Below are positions 1-8,995 of a DNA stretch of 64,000 bases, piece after piece (the first letter of the stretch is position 1; each line of letters starts with the position of its first letter). The position numbers and the translations under genes are program-made. The DNA is from Palsa-343 sp036269135. Lineage in GTDB: Bacteria > Acidobacteriota > Terriglobia > Terriglobales > Acidobacteriaceae. Location of the stretch: NCBI GenBank assembly GCA_036269135.1, contig DATASQ010000022.1:124001-188000 (forward strand), in the 5' to 3' direction. Below the pieces are notes generated by a model that worked only from the letters and a program-made list of their open reading frames with translations, was not told where the DNA came from and ran no database searches.

Positions 1-546
1 TACGATGCGGACCGTCTGGTCGGAATGGCTCTCGCCTTCTACGCCGATAAGCCCGCATGTCTTCATTCCCACCGCGTCGGTATTTTGCCCGAGTATCAGA
101 ATCAGGGAATCGGCTATCGTCTGAAGCTCGCGCAGCGCGACGACGCCCTTGCCCGGGGGATTAGTACCATCCAGTGGACTTTCGATCCTCTGCAATCGCG
201 CAACGCCTATTTCAACATTGCCCGCCTTGGGGGCATAGGGCGCACCTATATATCCAATCTGTACGGCGAAACGAGCAGCCCGCTGCATGCCGGTTTGCCC
301 ACGGATCGCATCCTGATCGAGTGGCAGCTGGAAGATGCCCGCGTGACCGAGATACTCAGTGGCCGGAAGCCGGCACCGAACGTCGACGCCGTGCATATCG
401 AACTGCCGGCACGTGAGCGGCGGACGGATCCCGGGGAGCAGCAGCGTATGCGCGAGGCCTTTCAGGAATGGTTCAGCAGGGGCTATGCTCTGGCAGGATT
501 TGTTTCCGATCGGGGCCGGGATACATATCTTTTGGAGATACTGTGA
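1..546 (+). CDS. GNAT-family acyltransferase, C-terminal part (module copy A)
   Basis: The reading frame is open from base 1, so the gene begins outside the window; 181 residues are visible. The protein is clearly a paralogue of the complete 270-residue protein at 58552-59364. Shared stretches include an acetyl-CoA-site segment of type V-x-P-x-Y-x-N-x-G-I-G (here ILPEYQNQGIGYRLK), the segment QWTFDPLQSRNAYFNI (copy B: EWTFDPLEIKNAFLNI), and HAGLPTDR (copy B: QAGLPTDR). Its stop codon (544-546) overlaps the GTG of the next gene in a GTGA junction, so the two are probably translationally coupled. GNAT proteins encoded next to N-succinylamino acid racemases are known to succinylate amino acids (Geobacillus kaustophilus), and that role is inferred here. 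The substrate is not known. Compared with copy B the C-terminus is divergent (two-residue match only). Confidence 0.8.
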   Translation, partial: YDADRLVGMALAFYADKPACLHSHRVGILPEYQNQGIGYRLKLAQRDDALARGISTIQWTFDPLQSRNAYFNIARLGGIGRTYISNLYGETSSPLHAGLPTDRILIEWQLEDARVTEILSGRKPAPNVDAVHIELPARERRTDPGEQQRMREAFQEWFSRGYALAGFVSDRGRDTYLLEIL

Positions 547-1712
547 AACTCGAAGCTCTTGTTGCCCGTGAATTAACGATGCGTCTCGTCGCTCCTTTTG
601 AGACGAGCTTTGGTGTTACTCATGACCGCCGCATACTCCTGGTGGAACTCATCACTGACCAGGGCAGCGGATGGGGCGAGGTCACGGCCGGCGAAGGTCC
701 CTTCTACAGCCCCGAATGTACGGATACCGCCTGGGTGGTGTTGCGCGATTTTCTTGCTCCTCTGGTGCTGGGCAGAACCGTTGACGACCCTGGCGAGCTC
801 GCTGCCGTAATGGCTCCTGTGCGCGGTCACAATATGGCTAAGGCGGCAGTGGAAAACGCCGCCTGGCATGCCTGTGCCGAGGCGAATGGGGTTTCGCTGA
901 GCCACATGCTGGGTGGCACGCTGGCGGAAATCCATTCCGGGGTCTCGCTCGGTATTCATAACGATGTCAGGGTCCTGCTCGATCGCATCGCTCTCGAACT
1001 GGATGCGGGATATCGCCGCATCAAGCTCAAGATCCGGCCCGGCAAGGATGCGGATGTTGTGAGCGCCGTCCGGCACCGGTTTCCCTCGATCCATCTGACC
1101 GTCGACGCCAACTCCGCTTACACGCTGGAAGACGCCGAGATTCTGCGGCGCCTGGATGAATTCGCTCTGGATTATATTGAGCAACCGCTGGCATGGAATG
1201 AGATTGTCCAGCATGCCACGCTGCAAAGCCAGTTATCCACGGCCATTTGCCTGGATGAGTGCATTCATAACCTCCGCGACGCTCAGGCAGCAGTGAACCT
1301 TGGTGCATGCCGTGTAATTAACATCAAGCTGGGTCGTGTTTCGGGCCACAGCGAAGCTCGCCGAATCCAGCGGTACTGTCTTGATCAGGGCATTCCTGCA
1401 TGGTGTGGAGGTATGCTCGAATCGGGTATTGGCCGCGCGCATAACATCGCTATGTCGTCGCTCCCTGGCTTTATTCTGCCCGGGGATGTTTCGGCGAGCA
1501 GGCGCTATTGGACCCGGGACATTATCCAGCCGGAAGTCACAGTAAATCCTTCGGGTACGATCCAGGTACCCACCGAACCGGGGCTTGGTTTCGCCCTCGA
1601 CCTCGAATCGATCAACCGTCAGACCGTTCGAACCGAAACCTGGACCGCGAACGCGCCGGTCAGCAGCGGCGCCGTTCAGCATGGCGAACCGGCTGTTCCG
1701 CTAAGAAACTGA
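543..1712 (+). CDS. Enolase-superfamily racemase, N-succinylamino acid racemase / o-succinylbenzoate synthase type (copy A)
   Basis: A 389-residue protein of the muconate lactonizing subgroup of the enolase superfamily. With the GTG start at 543 the first 100 residues align without gaps to the paralogue at 59361-60482, which decides the start; the longer ORF beginning at 468 lies inside the upstream gene. All catalytic positions are present: the KxK acid/base motif (K161, K163 in IKLK), metal ligands D188 (VDANSAY), E213 (IEQPL) and D238 (LDEC), and the opposite-face lysine K262 (INIK). These spacings match the characterised Amycolatopsis racemase (K163/D189/E214/D239/K263, from family knowledge). 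No other menaquinone (men) genes are near, so racemisation of N-acylated amino acids is favoured over OSB synthesis; this is an inference. It has a roughly 20-residue C-terminal extension lacking in copy B. Confidence 0.85.
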   Translation: MKLEALVARELTMRLVAPFETSFGVTHDRRILLVELITDQGSGWGEVTAGEGPFYSPECTDTAWVVLRDFLAPLVLGRTVDDPGELAAVMAPVRGHNMAKAAVENAAWHACAEANGVSLSHMLGGTLAEIHSGVSLGIHNDVRVLLDRIALELDAGYRRIKLKIRPGKDADVVSAVRHRFPSIHLTVDANSAYTLEDAEILRRLDEFALDYIEQPLAWNEIVQHATLQSQLSTAICLDECIHNLRDAQAAVNLGACRVINIKLGRVSGHSEARRIQRYCLDQGIPAWCGGMLESGIGRAHNIAMSSLPGFILPGDVSASRRYWTRDIIQPEVTVNPSGTIQVPTEPGLGFALDLESINRQTVRTETWTANAPVSSGAVQHGEPAVPLRN

Positions 1713-2023
1713 CAGGCAATCCGCCCCGCCCTGCGTCGGAAGGGAAGCAAGCCCCTCCGCCCCCGCACGTGTATCGGTGCGCTTATGGGACGTTCCCGCG
1801 CATCTATGCGAAGTATGTGCGCGAGGACTGCCCGCCAGAGTTCGCCGGAGTGGGGCCTGGTTCCGGGAATGCAGGCCAAACCGCCAACGGATATAGCTCC
1901 CGACGATTTAAACGTTGCAGCAGCTCTGCTCGCCAGGCAAATATCGCCGAGTATCAAATCGATCAAGGGAGCGATCTCAAAGCCCGGAGTGACCTGAGCG
2001 CTGCATTCGAGATCGCGCCGAGA
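1713..2023. other. Intergenic region, no gene recognised
   Basis: This 311-base gap separates two convergent transcription units. It contains short open frames on both strands (for example 70 codons from 1785) but none has a ribosome binding site or recognisable composition. No clear terminator hairpin was seen. Confidence 0.5.
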
Positions 2024-4066
2024 TCAATCTGCTCGAAGAACCGGTTCGGACGAAGCGCGACCTTCGGCTGGATTCCGTAAAATCTCCGCCAGAGCCCGGA
2101 GCCGTTTCGCATCGGTGGCATTTGAAGACGCCGTGGCATTGGAATCCAGCGACGGAACCATAGCCTGCAGCTTTGCGACCTTACGCTTGCTCAGGTGAGA
2201 CTTCTCCGCGGAGTGAATCGCCTTCCTCAGAGCCGCGATTTGCTTTGCCGGCAGAGCCTGTGAACGGTCAAGCTGATCTACGTATGCTTTCGCGACTACC
2301 AGTTCCGCAGGCCACACGATCTTCTGCTGGTCCTGCACATTCAGTTCACTTACCTGCACCGTCTTCGCAGCGTCGATTTCGTTCTGTGTGAGATACTTCG
2401 TCGGCGTCAGCTCGAACACATCCAGCCCGCGAGCAATCTCCGAACCGTAGATCGATCCGTTGTACCAGTACGCCGACCAGTCGCCGCCGAGTACTAGCGT
2501 CTTGGCGTCGATAGGCCCACGATCGAAGTAGGCGATTTCCACCGGGTGCGCCGCATCAGTGAAGTCCATGATCGAGACTCCGCCCTGATACCAGGCCTGC
2601 ACTTCGATGTCGCGCCCCGGCACCGGGATCAGCGAGCCATTGTGCGCAACACAGTTTTCTGTATCTCCCTGCGCCGCTGGTAACTTGTAGTAGCTCGCCA
2701 GGCTCAGCTGATTGTTCTTCAAGTGAAAAATGGCATCCGCGCCCCAGATATTCGGATCATTCGGACGGCATCGCGCCCCCAGACCACCGCCCCATTCGTC
2801 CGTGTACACCACCTTCGTACCGTCATTTGAGAACGTAGCCGAGTGCCAGTAGGAATAATTCGGGTCGTTTACCGCATCCACCCGCTTCGGATGCACGGGG
2901 TCGCTGATGTCCAGCAGTATTCCGTTCCCCGAACAGGCTCCCGCTGCCAGCCCGATCGCTGAATAGACGGTAATATCATGGCACTGGTTCGTGTCGGCCG
3001 GTTTCTCCGCGCCGTGGGTGCCGCCGTTGTTGAGTCCGTTCAGCGCACCTGTCCGCGAATCCATAAATACGCGGGGACTCGATACCACCGCGGCGTTCTG
3101 CGGCGCCGCCAGCGGTACTTTGATCACCTCAATCCGGAATAGCGCCGTATTCGGATCCTTGTCCGGCGCTTCGCCCGAGCATCCGGCCAGTTCTTCCGAC
3201 TGGCGCACGAATGATGTCCCGGAGACGTAAATATAGACGTCATCCTTATCGCTTGGATCCACCACCAGCGTGTGCGTGTGCGACCCTCGGCAGGTCTGCA
3301 CCGCGGCCACCTGCCTGGGGTTTCTGATGTCGGAGATATCAAAGATCCTCACTCCGCGAAAACGATCCTTCTGCGGCGACGGAAGGCGATGGGCCGGCGT
3401 GGACCCGGCGGTTGGCGTGGATCCGGCGGCCGGCGCAGGATCCGGCAGAAAGCCCTGCGCGCCACAATCCAGCCGTCCATTCGGCATCTCCACTGACATG
3501 AACAAGAGGTTTTTGTACACCGACACATCGCCTTGCCCACCCGGGCAAACCAGCGACGTCAACAGCGCCGTCCTGGCCGGATCCGAAATGTCGTAGATGT
3601 TGATCCCGTAAAAGTTTCCCTGAAACAGATGGTTCCCTTGAAACGCAAGGTCCGAGTTCGCAAACGCCAGTTGAGCGATGACCGGCTGCAGCGATCTTGG
3701 GATATGCATCGTCCCGCCGATCCCCAACTGGGCCAGTGTCCTCTGCACCCTCGGATCGTCAGGCGATGTTGCCGTAATCTGAAACGCGTCGGGTTTCTTC
3801 AGGAACGCCACATGCTTCATTCCCATCGCGGCTTCGCCCGCGTCATACAGCCCAGGTTTCAGCGTGTAGCGCGGGTCGCTCGTATCCGATCCTTTCATCC
3901 CCGGCGGCAGGGGCGGAGCTGGCACCGCTGCGAACGGATCGGGTTCGGCGGCTGGGGCGGCTGGGGCGGCCGGCGCCGTCTGCGCTCGCATCCATCCTGT
4001 GCTCAGAAACAGAACCATCGCGGCCATGCCAGCCGCACGGAAAGCAGTGTTCTTCACTCGACTCAA
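2024..4066 (-). CDS. Secreted LVIVD-repeat beta-propeller protein
   Basis: A 680-residue protein with an N-terminal signal peptide (basic start, hydrophobic core MAAMVLFLSTGW, cleavage near MRAQ/TA), an Ala/Pro linker at about residues 30-55, then a repeat region of the LVIVD type: NIYDISDPART, RIFDISDIRNP, LLDISDPVHP and IMDFTDAAHP, which are blades ending in '[I/V]-x-D-[I/F]-[S/T]-D-x-x-x-P'. Such proteins are extracytoplasmic propellers of unknown biochemical function. The start is TTG (4066-4064) with a strong GAGGAGG ribosome binding site a few bases upstream; TTG overlaps the TGA stop of the DUF305 gene (TTGA), so the pair is coupled. The C-terminal ~120 residues are Lys/Ala-rich and probably helical, outside the propeller. 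The family call is secure; the function is unknown. Confidence 0.8.
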   Translation of the reverse strand: MSRVKNTAFRAAGMAAMVLFLSTGWMRAQTAPAAPAAPAAEPDPFAAVPAPPLPPGMKGSDTSDPRYTLKPGLYDAGEAAMGMKHVAFLKKPDAFQITATSPDDPRVQRTLAQLGIGGTMHIPRSLQPVIAQLAFANSDLAFQGNHLFQGNFYGINIYDISDPARTALLTSLVCPGGQGDVSVYKNLLFMSVEMPNGRLDCGAQGFLPDPAPAAGSTPTAGSTPAHRLPSPQKDRFRGVRIFDISDIRNPRQVAAVQTCRGSHTHTLVVDPSDKDDVYIYVSGTSFVRQSEELAGCSGEAPDKDPNTALFRIEVIKVPLAAPQNAAVVSSPRVFMDSRTGALNGLNNGGTHGAEKPADTNQCHDITVYSAIGLAAGACSGNGILLDISDPVHPKRVDAVNDPNYSYWHSATFSNDGTKVVYTDEWGGGLGARCRPNDPNIWGADAIFHLKNNQLSLASYYKLPAAQGDTENCVAHNGSLIPVPGRDIEVQAWYQGGVSIMDFTDAAHPVEIAYFDRGPIDAKTLVLGGDWSAYWYNGSIYGSEIARGLDVFELTPTKYLTQNEIDAAKTVQVSELNVQDQQKIVWPAELVVAKAYVDQLDRSQALPAKQIAALRKAIHSAEKSHLSKRKVAKLQAMVPSLDSNATASSNATDAKRLRALAEILRNPAEGRASSEPVLRAD

Positions 4067-4746
4067 TGTTCCTCCTCAAGCATGTTTTGCATAATTCTTA
4101 TTTCTGCCCGTTGTGTATTGTCCGCATCGGTTGCGAAGTTGAACAGGTCGGCGTCCTGACCCGCACCCGCTCTGACAAACAGATCTCGAACCATAATCAG
4201 CGCGCCATTATGGTGCTGGATCATTCCCGTCAGAAACAGGTGGTCGAATTCAGCGCCCTTTGCCTTGCGCAGCGAGGCCATTTGCTCCGGCGTCAGCATT
4301 CCCGGCATTGGCGCCATGGCCTTACCTGACATATCCATCCCCGGCATGCCCGGCATCTGCGTCGGAACCAGGTCTCCGCGGGCGGCCAGCCATCGCTGCA
4401 TAAACCGAATTTCATCGGACTGCGAACTGCTGATCTTTGCACCCAGCAACCGCACATTTTTGTTCTTCGTGTGCGACGCAATCAGTGCCGTCATCTCCAC
4501 CGCCTGCTCATGATGCATGATCATTCCCTGCATGAATTCCACGTCTGCCGGCGCAACGGGCGGGACGCTGGGTCGTGACGACGGTGGCAGCCTTCTACTG
4601 GGCTGCCCGGGCGCTCCGGGCTGCACGACTACAGGTCCTGACGAGGGAGCGGTTTCCTGCGCTGATACGCAGAAACAGGAGAAACCTGTGACCAGGCATA
4701 CGGCACAGCTCGCGATCCGAAGGAACTCGAGCTGTGCAAAAAACAT
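4063..4746 (-). CDS. DUF305 His/Met-rich metal-binding exported protein
   Basis: A 227-residue protein if it starts at the ATG at 4746, chosen because a signal peptide (FLRIASCAVCLVTGFSCFCVSAQ) begins there; the frame stays open up to 4944 but the added 66 residues look non-coding. The DUF305 domain shows its two signature motifs, MQGMIMHHEQAVEMTALI and LTGMIQHHNGALIM, separated by a Met-rich loop (MPGMPGMDMSGKAMAPMPGM). In this family the paired HH and Met residues bind copper or silver in the periplasm (established for CopM-like members). The gene is first in a two-gene minus-strand operon with the LVIVD protein (TTGA overlap). A role in periplasmic metal handling is likely; the metal cannot be read from sequence. 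Confidence 0.8.
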   Translation of the reverse strand: MFFAQLEFLRIASCAVCLVTGFSCFCVSAQETAPSSGPVVVQPGAPGQPSRRLPPSSRPSVPPVAPADVEFMQGMIMHHEQAVEMTALIASHTKNKNVRLLGAKISSSQSDEIRFMQRWLAARGDLVPTQMPGMPGMDMSGKAMAPMPGMLTPEQMASLRKAKGAEFDHLFLTGMIQHHNGALIMVRDLFVRAGAGQDADLFNFATDADNTQRAEIRIMQNMLEEEH

Positions 4747-5444
4747 CTCACCTCGAGACCGGGGTTCAACCTCGATGCAAAAATCGCCGGACTGCAACTT
4801 CGACTCGTAACCGGTCATTTTGGGATTCACCACGCTACCACGAAATGAGTTCCAGTCGTAAACATACTGAGCTACATTTTTGGGAACAGCGGCTACGAAT
4901 CCGCGAACGGAAGCTTTGCAACGAAACAGGCACGACTCTCGCATACTCGTAAAATCCTGTTGACCGGTAATTCATTCTGTGAGATAAGTCTTGCGAGTCT
5001 CCACGCCTCCTGGTCGCGGCTGGTCCCCAATCAATCCTGCATCGTTTGCTGGATTTTCCTGGTCTTAAGGTAGCTCAAGGTAAGAACACTTTGCACGGAA
5101 CGATCGTGCGAACGACGGCCTGTTTCTGTCGGATAAGCCAGTTCCAGGAAGTAGCTGCCGTGGAGGAGCTTTTGCAGCGGATGTGCTTTCTTATTTCTCT
5201 TTCCTTGTCTGTCTCCGCCGGATCGATGCAGACCGCCGCGGCAACGGTCGGCCAGACAACCATCGTGAACTCACTTCTTATGGCTGGCAATAGGCCGGCT
5301 TCACAAACTTGGCTCGTGCCACGGTGTGCTTGGGCGAGCCGGTCATCCCTGTTCGCCACATTGGTGTATTCGCCGAATTGAGAGCTCAGATCAACAAACT
5401 GAGCCGTTTAGGTTGTTCATTCCTTTTTCCCAGATCGAGGTCAC
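4747..5444. other. Divergent intergenic region (DUF305 / TonB receptor)
   Basis: About 700 bases between divergently transcribed genes, with lower GC than its surroundings. A weak promoter-like pair is visible on the plus strand (TTGACC at 4960-4965 and GATAAG-like at about 4983). The ribosome binding site GAGGT for the TonB receptor lies at about 5434. Short ORFs here show no coding character. The length suggests long leaders or regulatory sites, but none can be identified. Confidence 0.4.
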
Positions 5445-8400
5445 ATGAAACGGTTTTGCTTTGTCGCCCTTTGTGCCCTGTCAGCGTCCACTTTCCTCAA
5501 CTCTCCGTCAATCGCGCGAGCTCAGTCTACGGTTACCGGCGCCGTCGCGGGCGTAGTGGAAGACACGAGCGGAGCAGTCATACCCACCGCTGTGGTCACG
5601 GTCACCAATCGGGCTACCGGCGATGAGCTGCACACCACAACCGGTGCGTCAGGCTCGTATCAGTTCACGATTCTCCAGCCCAGCCGGTATGACATCACGG
5701 TAGCGGCGTCTGGTTTTGCCGCCGTGACCCAGAGCGCAGTTATCAACGTGGGACAAACCACTACCGTCAACTTCCGGCTCACGGTTGGAAGCAAAGTTCA
5801 GACCATTTCAGTCACCGCGCTGCCGCAGGCCCTCCAAACCACCAACGCCAATCTCTCCACGACACTGGAGACGGAGCAGTTGCAACAGGTTCCTGTTCCG
5901 GGCAACGATGTCAACGCGATCCTGCAAATGGCTCCCGGCGCCGTGATGACCGGCGACCTGTTTCCGGCCATGTATGGCATGACGACTAACTCCAATTTGC
6001 TCATTTCGAATGGGATGGAGGATATCGACCCTGCAGGAAACTCGACCAACGGTGGTTCCTCAAATCTGCTGCTGGGTCTGAACGAAGTCCAGGAAGTCAC
6101 TATCTCGGCCACCGCTTACACGGGGCAGTTTGGTTATTTGGCCGGATCGAACGACACCATCGTGACGAAGTCCGGCTCCAATGCGTTCCACGGGAATGCC
6201 AAGTACTTCTGGAATGGTCGCGCGCTGAACGCCAACGACTATTTCAATAATCAGAGCGATACGCCCCGTCCATTTGTGAATGCGAACCAGTGGGCCGCCT
6301 CCGTTGGGGGGCCTGTCCTGCGCGACAATCTGTTCTTCTTCGCCGACACTGAAGGCGTGCGGATTTTGCTGCCCACCAGCCAGCTGGCACTGATTCCCAG
6401 CCAGCAGTTTGAAGCGGCGACCATCGAGAATCTGATGGCGAAAGGTCTCACCGCGTCCATTCCTTTCTATTGCCAGGGCCTGACCCTTACGGATGCCGCG
6501 GGCCATTCGGTCACCTGTCCCGGCGGCGGAAGCGGTATCGGCAACGGTATATTCAACCTCTATAACTCCTCGCTGGGCGCGAGCCGCGCTGTACCCGGCA
6601 ACGGTTCCGATCCGCTCGGCTGCAACGGTTTCACCGGGCTGGGCCCCGGTGTGCCCTGCGCGCTCAATTACCGCTCCACCGCCGGCAACTTCAATCCGGA
6701 GTGGATTATCACTTCCCGCGTCGACTGGAACGCGAACGCCAGCAATCACGTCTTTGGGCACTTCAAATACGACAATGGAACCCAGGCCACTTACACCGAT
6801 CCCATCAACCCCATTTTTAACGCTCTCAGCCCGCAGTCGGTAGAGGAAGGCCAGCTTTCCTGGACTTCGACGCTCTCCCCCAGTTTGGTCAACGAGTTCG
6901 ATACGTCACTCGAGCACTTTCATATCTACTTCGAGCCGCCGAATTTCCCGGCGTCGCTGGCCGCGTTTCCCACCCAGATGGTGTTCGGCGATGGAACCTT
7001 CAGCACTCTCGGCGGCCAGGATGCCAGCTTCCCTTATTTTCTTGCGCTCACCGATTATCACTTCTCCGACAATTTGAGCAAGGACGTCCGCAATCATTCG
7101 CTGAAGTTCGGAGTTGACTTCAGCCGCTACGATATGGGCAACGGCTACTATACAAACACCAATGGGATGCTGGTTCCCAATACCGTCGACGCATTCTTCA
7201 ACGGCGGCCTCGATCAAGCCAGCGTAGCCGCGGGAGGCAGTGACTATTCCACGCTGACCCAGGCCTACGCAACGGACAAGGAGGAGCCGATAGCGCAGGC
7301 GCACATGGGTTTCTTCGCCCAGGATGAGTGGAAGGCGAAAGACACGCTGACCCTGACCTTCTCGCTGCGCCTCGACCATGCCACCAATCCCGTCTGCCAG
7401 CACGATTGCTTCGCTCGAACCGTGGAACCCTTCGCGGATCTCAGCCACAGTGCCTCAATCCCCTACAACAAAGCCATGGTTACGGGTCTGCATCAGGGGC
7501 TCTATAACCTGCAGGGATTGGAATGGCAGCCGCGCATTGGGTTCGCGTGGCAGCCGCTTGGCATCGACAAGGCAACAGTTGTGCGCGGCGGCATCGGCCT
7601 CTTCTACGATAATGTGCCCATCAACGTCGCCTTCAACCAGGCGGAAAATGCTCCCCTGAATAACACCTTCGTTGCCAGCAGCGGCCCGCTGGCTCCCACC
7701 CAGCCCGGAAATCTGTTCAGCCAGGCCGCCGATGACAACGCGGCCTTCTCCGCAGGATACTCGCAGGGCTACACGCTTGCCCAGTTCCAGGCCGCGGTCC
7801 CCGGATTCTCGCCTCCACAACTTCAGGAGTCGGCCGCGCAGATGCCCGAGCCGCTGGTTACCAAGTGGAGCCTCGAGGTCGAGCGCGGGCTCTGGAAGAA
7901 CGCAGTTACTACGATCGGATACGTCGGGAATCACTCCATCCACGGCTGGGCGCAGAACGGATCCGCAAATGCATACGCCAGCGGATTCGCGGGGCTGCCG
8001 ACCACTGCTCCCGATCCACGGTTCGGCGCGGTCACGATCCTGCAGGATAACCTCGTCTCCAGCTACAACGGCGCGACCGTCCAGTTTGCGGATCGATTCG
8101 GTAGCTCGGTTATCCAGGCCAACTACACCTATAGCCATTCCCTGACGGATGGCATAGGTACCTCCAATCCCCGCTACATCGAGAACCCTTACAACGCTAA
8201 GGCGTCCTACGGAAATTCCAACTTTGACGTCCGCAATGGATTTACCGGCAACTATGTGTGGACGATTCCTTTTGCGAGATTCATTCCCCGACCTAAGATG
8301 CTGACCGATGGCTGGCAGCTATCGGAAACCGTGTACCTGCATTCTGGCTTTCCGTTCACGGTGTACGACAGCGCTACCGATGCGGCTCTCGCCGGTCAGA

Positions 8401-8825
8401 ATTATGCCTCCAGTCTCTCCGGACCGGCCTACGGCGTTCTTGCCAACTTCAATGGCGGAAAAGTGCCTTCATGCAACAATCCGACAGCCGCCTGTCTCAG
8501 CCCCGGCGAGTTCTCGTCGGCATCCACCGGGTTTGGCAATCAGGGGCTCAATCAGTTTCGCGGGCCCAAGTTTGTCGAATCCGATCTCGGATTTATGAAG
8601 ATGACGGCTCTGCCCGGGCGAGAAAACATGAAGTTCGGCTTTGGCGTGCAGGCTTATAACGTATTCAACCACCCTAATTTTGCCGTTCCTGATTTCAATC
8701 TGGCGGATTCAACCTTTGGGCACATTCTAAGCGGGGTTGGATCGCCCAGCTCGATCTACGGAGTGGGGCTGGGCGGAGATAACTCGCCAAGGCTTCTGCA
8801 AATTAAGGGAGTCATTGAATTCTGA
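5445..8825 (+). CDS. TonB-dependent outer-membrane receptor with N-terminal carboxypeptidase-regulatory-like domain (Oar-like)
   Basis: A 1126-residue outer-membrane protein typical of acidobacteria. Order: signal peptide (about 1-27, ending IARAQ), a CarboxypepD_reg/CNA-B-like beta-sandwich (about 30-115, with GVVEDTSGAVIPTAVVTVTN and the GSYQFTILQPSRYDITV strand pattern), a plug domain (from about 120), then a large beta-barrel with many aromatic-rich strands, ending in the aromatic C-terminal residue needed for BAM insertion (IKGVIEF). Family members import polysaccharide- or peptide-derived substrates through TonB-ExbBD; the substrate is unknown. A good ribosome binding site GAGGT precedes ATG 5445. 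The next gene downstream encodes a secreted S15-type hydrolase, so uptake of its products is a possible link. Confidence 0.9.
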   Translation: MKRFCFVALCALSASTFLNSPSIARAQSTVTGAVAGVVEDTSGAVIPTAVVTVTNRATGDELHTTTGASGSYQFTILQPSRYDITVAASGFAAVTQSAVINVGQTTTVNFRLTVGSKVQTISVTALPQALQTTNANLSTTLETEQLQQVPVPGNDVNAILQMAPGAVMTGDLFPAMYGMTTNSNLLISNGMEDIDPAGNSTNGGSSNLLLGLNEVQEVTISATAYTGQFGYLAGSNDTIVTKSGSNAFHGNAKYFWNGRALNANDYFNNQSDTPRPFVNANQWAASVGGPVLRDNLFFFADTEGVRILLPTSQLALIPSQQFEAATIENLMAKGLTASIPFYCQGLTLTDAAGHSVTCPGGGSGIGNGIFNLYNSSLGASRAVPGNGSDPLGCNGFTGLGPGVPCALNYRSTAGNFNPEWIITSRVDWNANASNHVFGHFKYDNGTQATYTDPINPIFNALSPQSVEEGQLSWTSTLSPSLVNEFDTSLEHFHIYFEPPNFPASLAAFPTQMVFGDGTFSTLGGQDASFPYFLALTDYHFSDNLSKDVRNHSLKFGVDFSRYDMGNGYYTNTNGMLVPNTVDAFFNGGLDQASVAAGGSDYSTLTQAYATDKEEPIAQAHMGFFAQDEWKAKDTLTLTFSLRLDHATNPVCQHDCFARTVEPFADLSHSASIPYNKAMVTGLHQGLYNLQGLEWQPRIGFAWQPLGIDKATVVRGGIGLFYDNVPINVAFNQAENAPLNNTFVASSGPLAPTQPGNLFSQAADDNAAFSAGYSQGYTLAQFQAAVPGFSPPQLQESAAQMPEPLVTKWSLEVERGLWKNAVTTIGYVGNHSIHGWAQNGSANAYASGFAGLPTTAPDPRFGAVTILQDNLVSSYNGATVQFADRFGSSVIQANYTYSHSLTDGIGTSNPRYIENPYNAKASYGNSNFDVRNGFTGNYVWTIPFARFIPRPKMLTDGWQLSETVYLHSGFPFTVYDSATDAALAGQNYASSLSGPAYGVLANFNGGKVPSCNNPTAACLSPGEFSSASTGFGNQGLNQFRGPKFVESDLGFMKMTALPGRENMKFGFGVQAYNVFNHPNFAVPDFNLADSTFGHILSGVGSPSSIYGVGLGGDNSPRLLQIKGVIEF

Positions 8826-8995
8826 GACGGGCGTGCTGACCCATCCGTGCGCCAGCCCCACTCTTACCGCACGGAAAGTTCAGCGTCGGCGACTGGTGCA
8901 CCTGAGGGCGAGCTTCTCGGGATGATCGGATCTGTTGGCTTCCCTCGTACGCATTCCAGTCGAGCTTTCAACCGGCAATTTTGTGGAGGATGGGC

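Noticed and set aside
1785..1997. 70-codon plus-strand ORF downstream of racemase copy A
   Set aside because: No ribosome binding site, no recognisable sequence and equal-length competing frames on both strands.
5046..5381. Short ORFs in the divergent region before the TonB receptor
   Set aside because: Overlapping frames on both strands with Cys/Ser-rich, non-protein-like composition.
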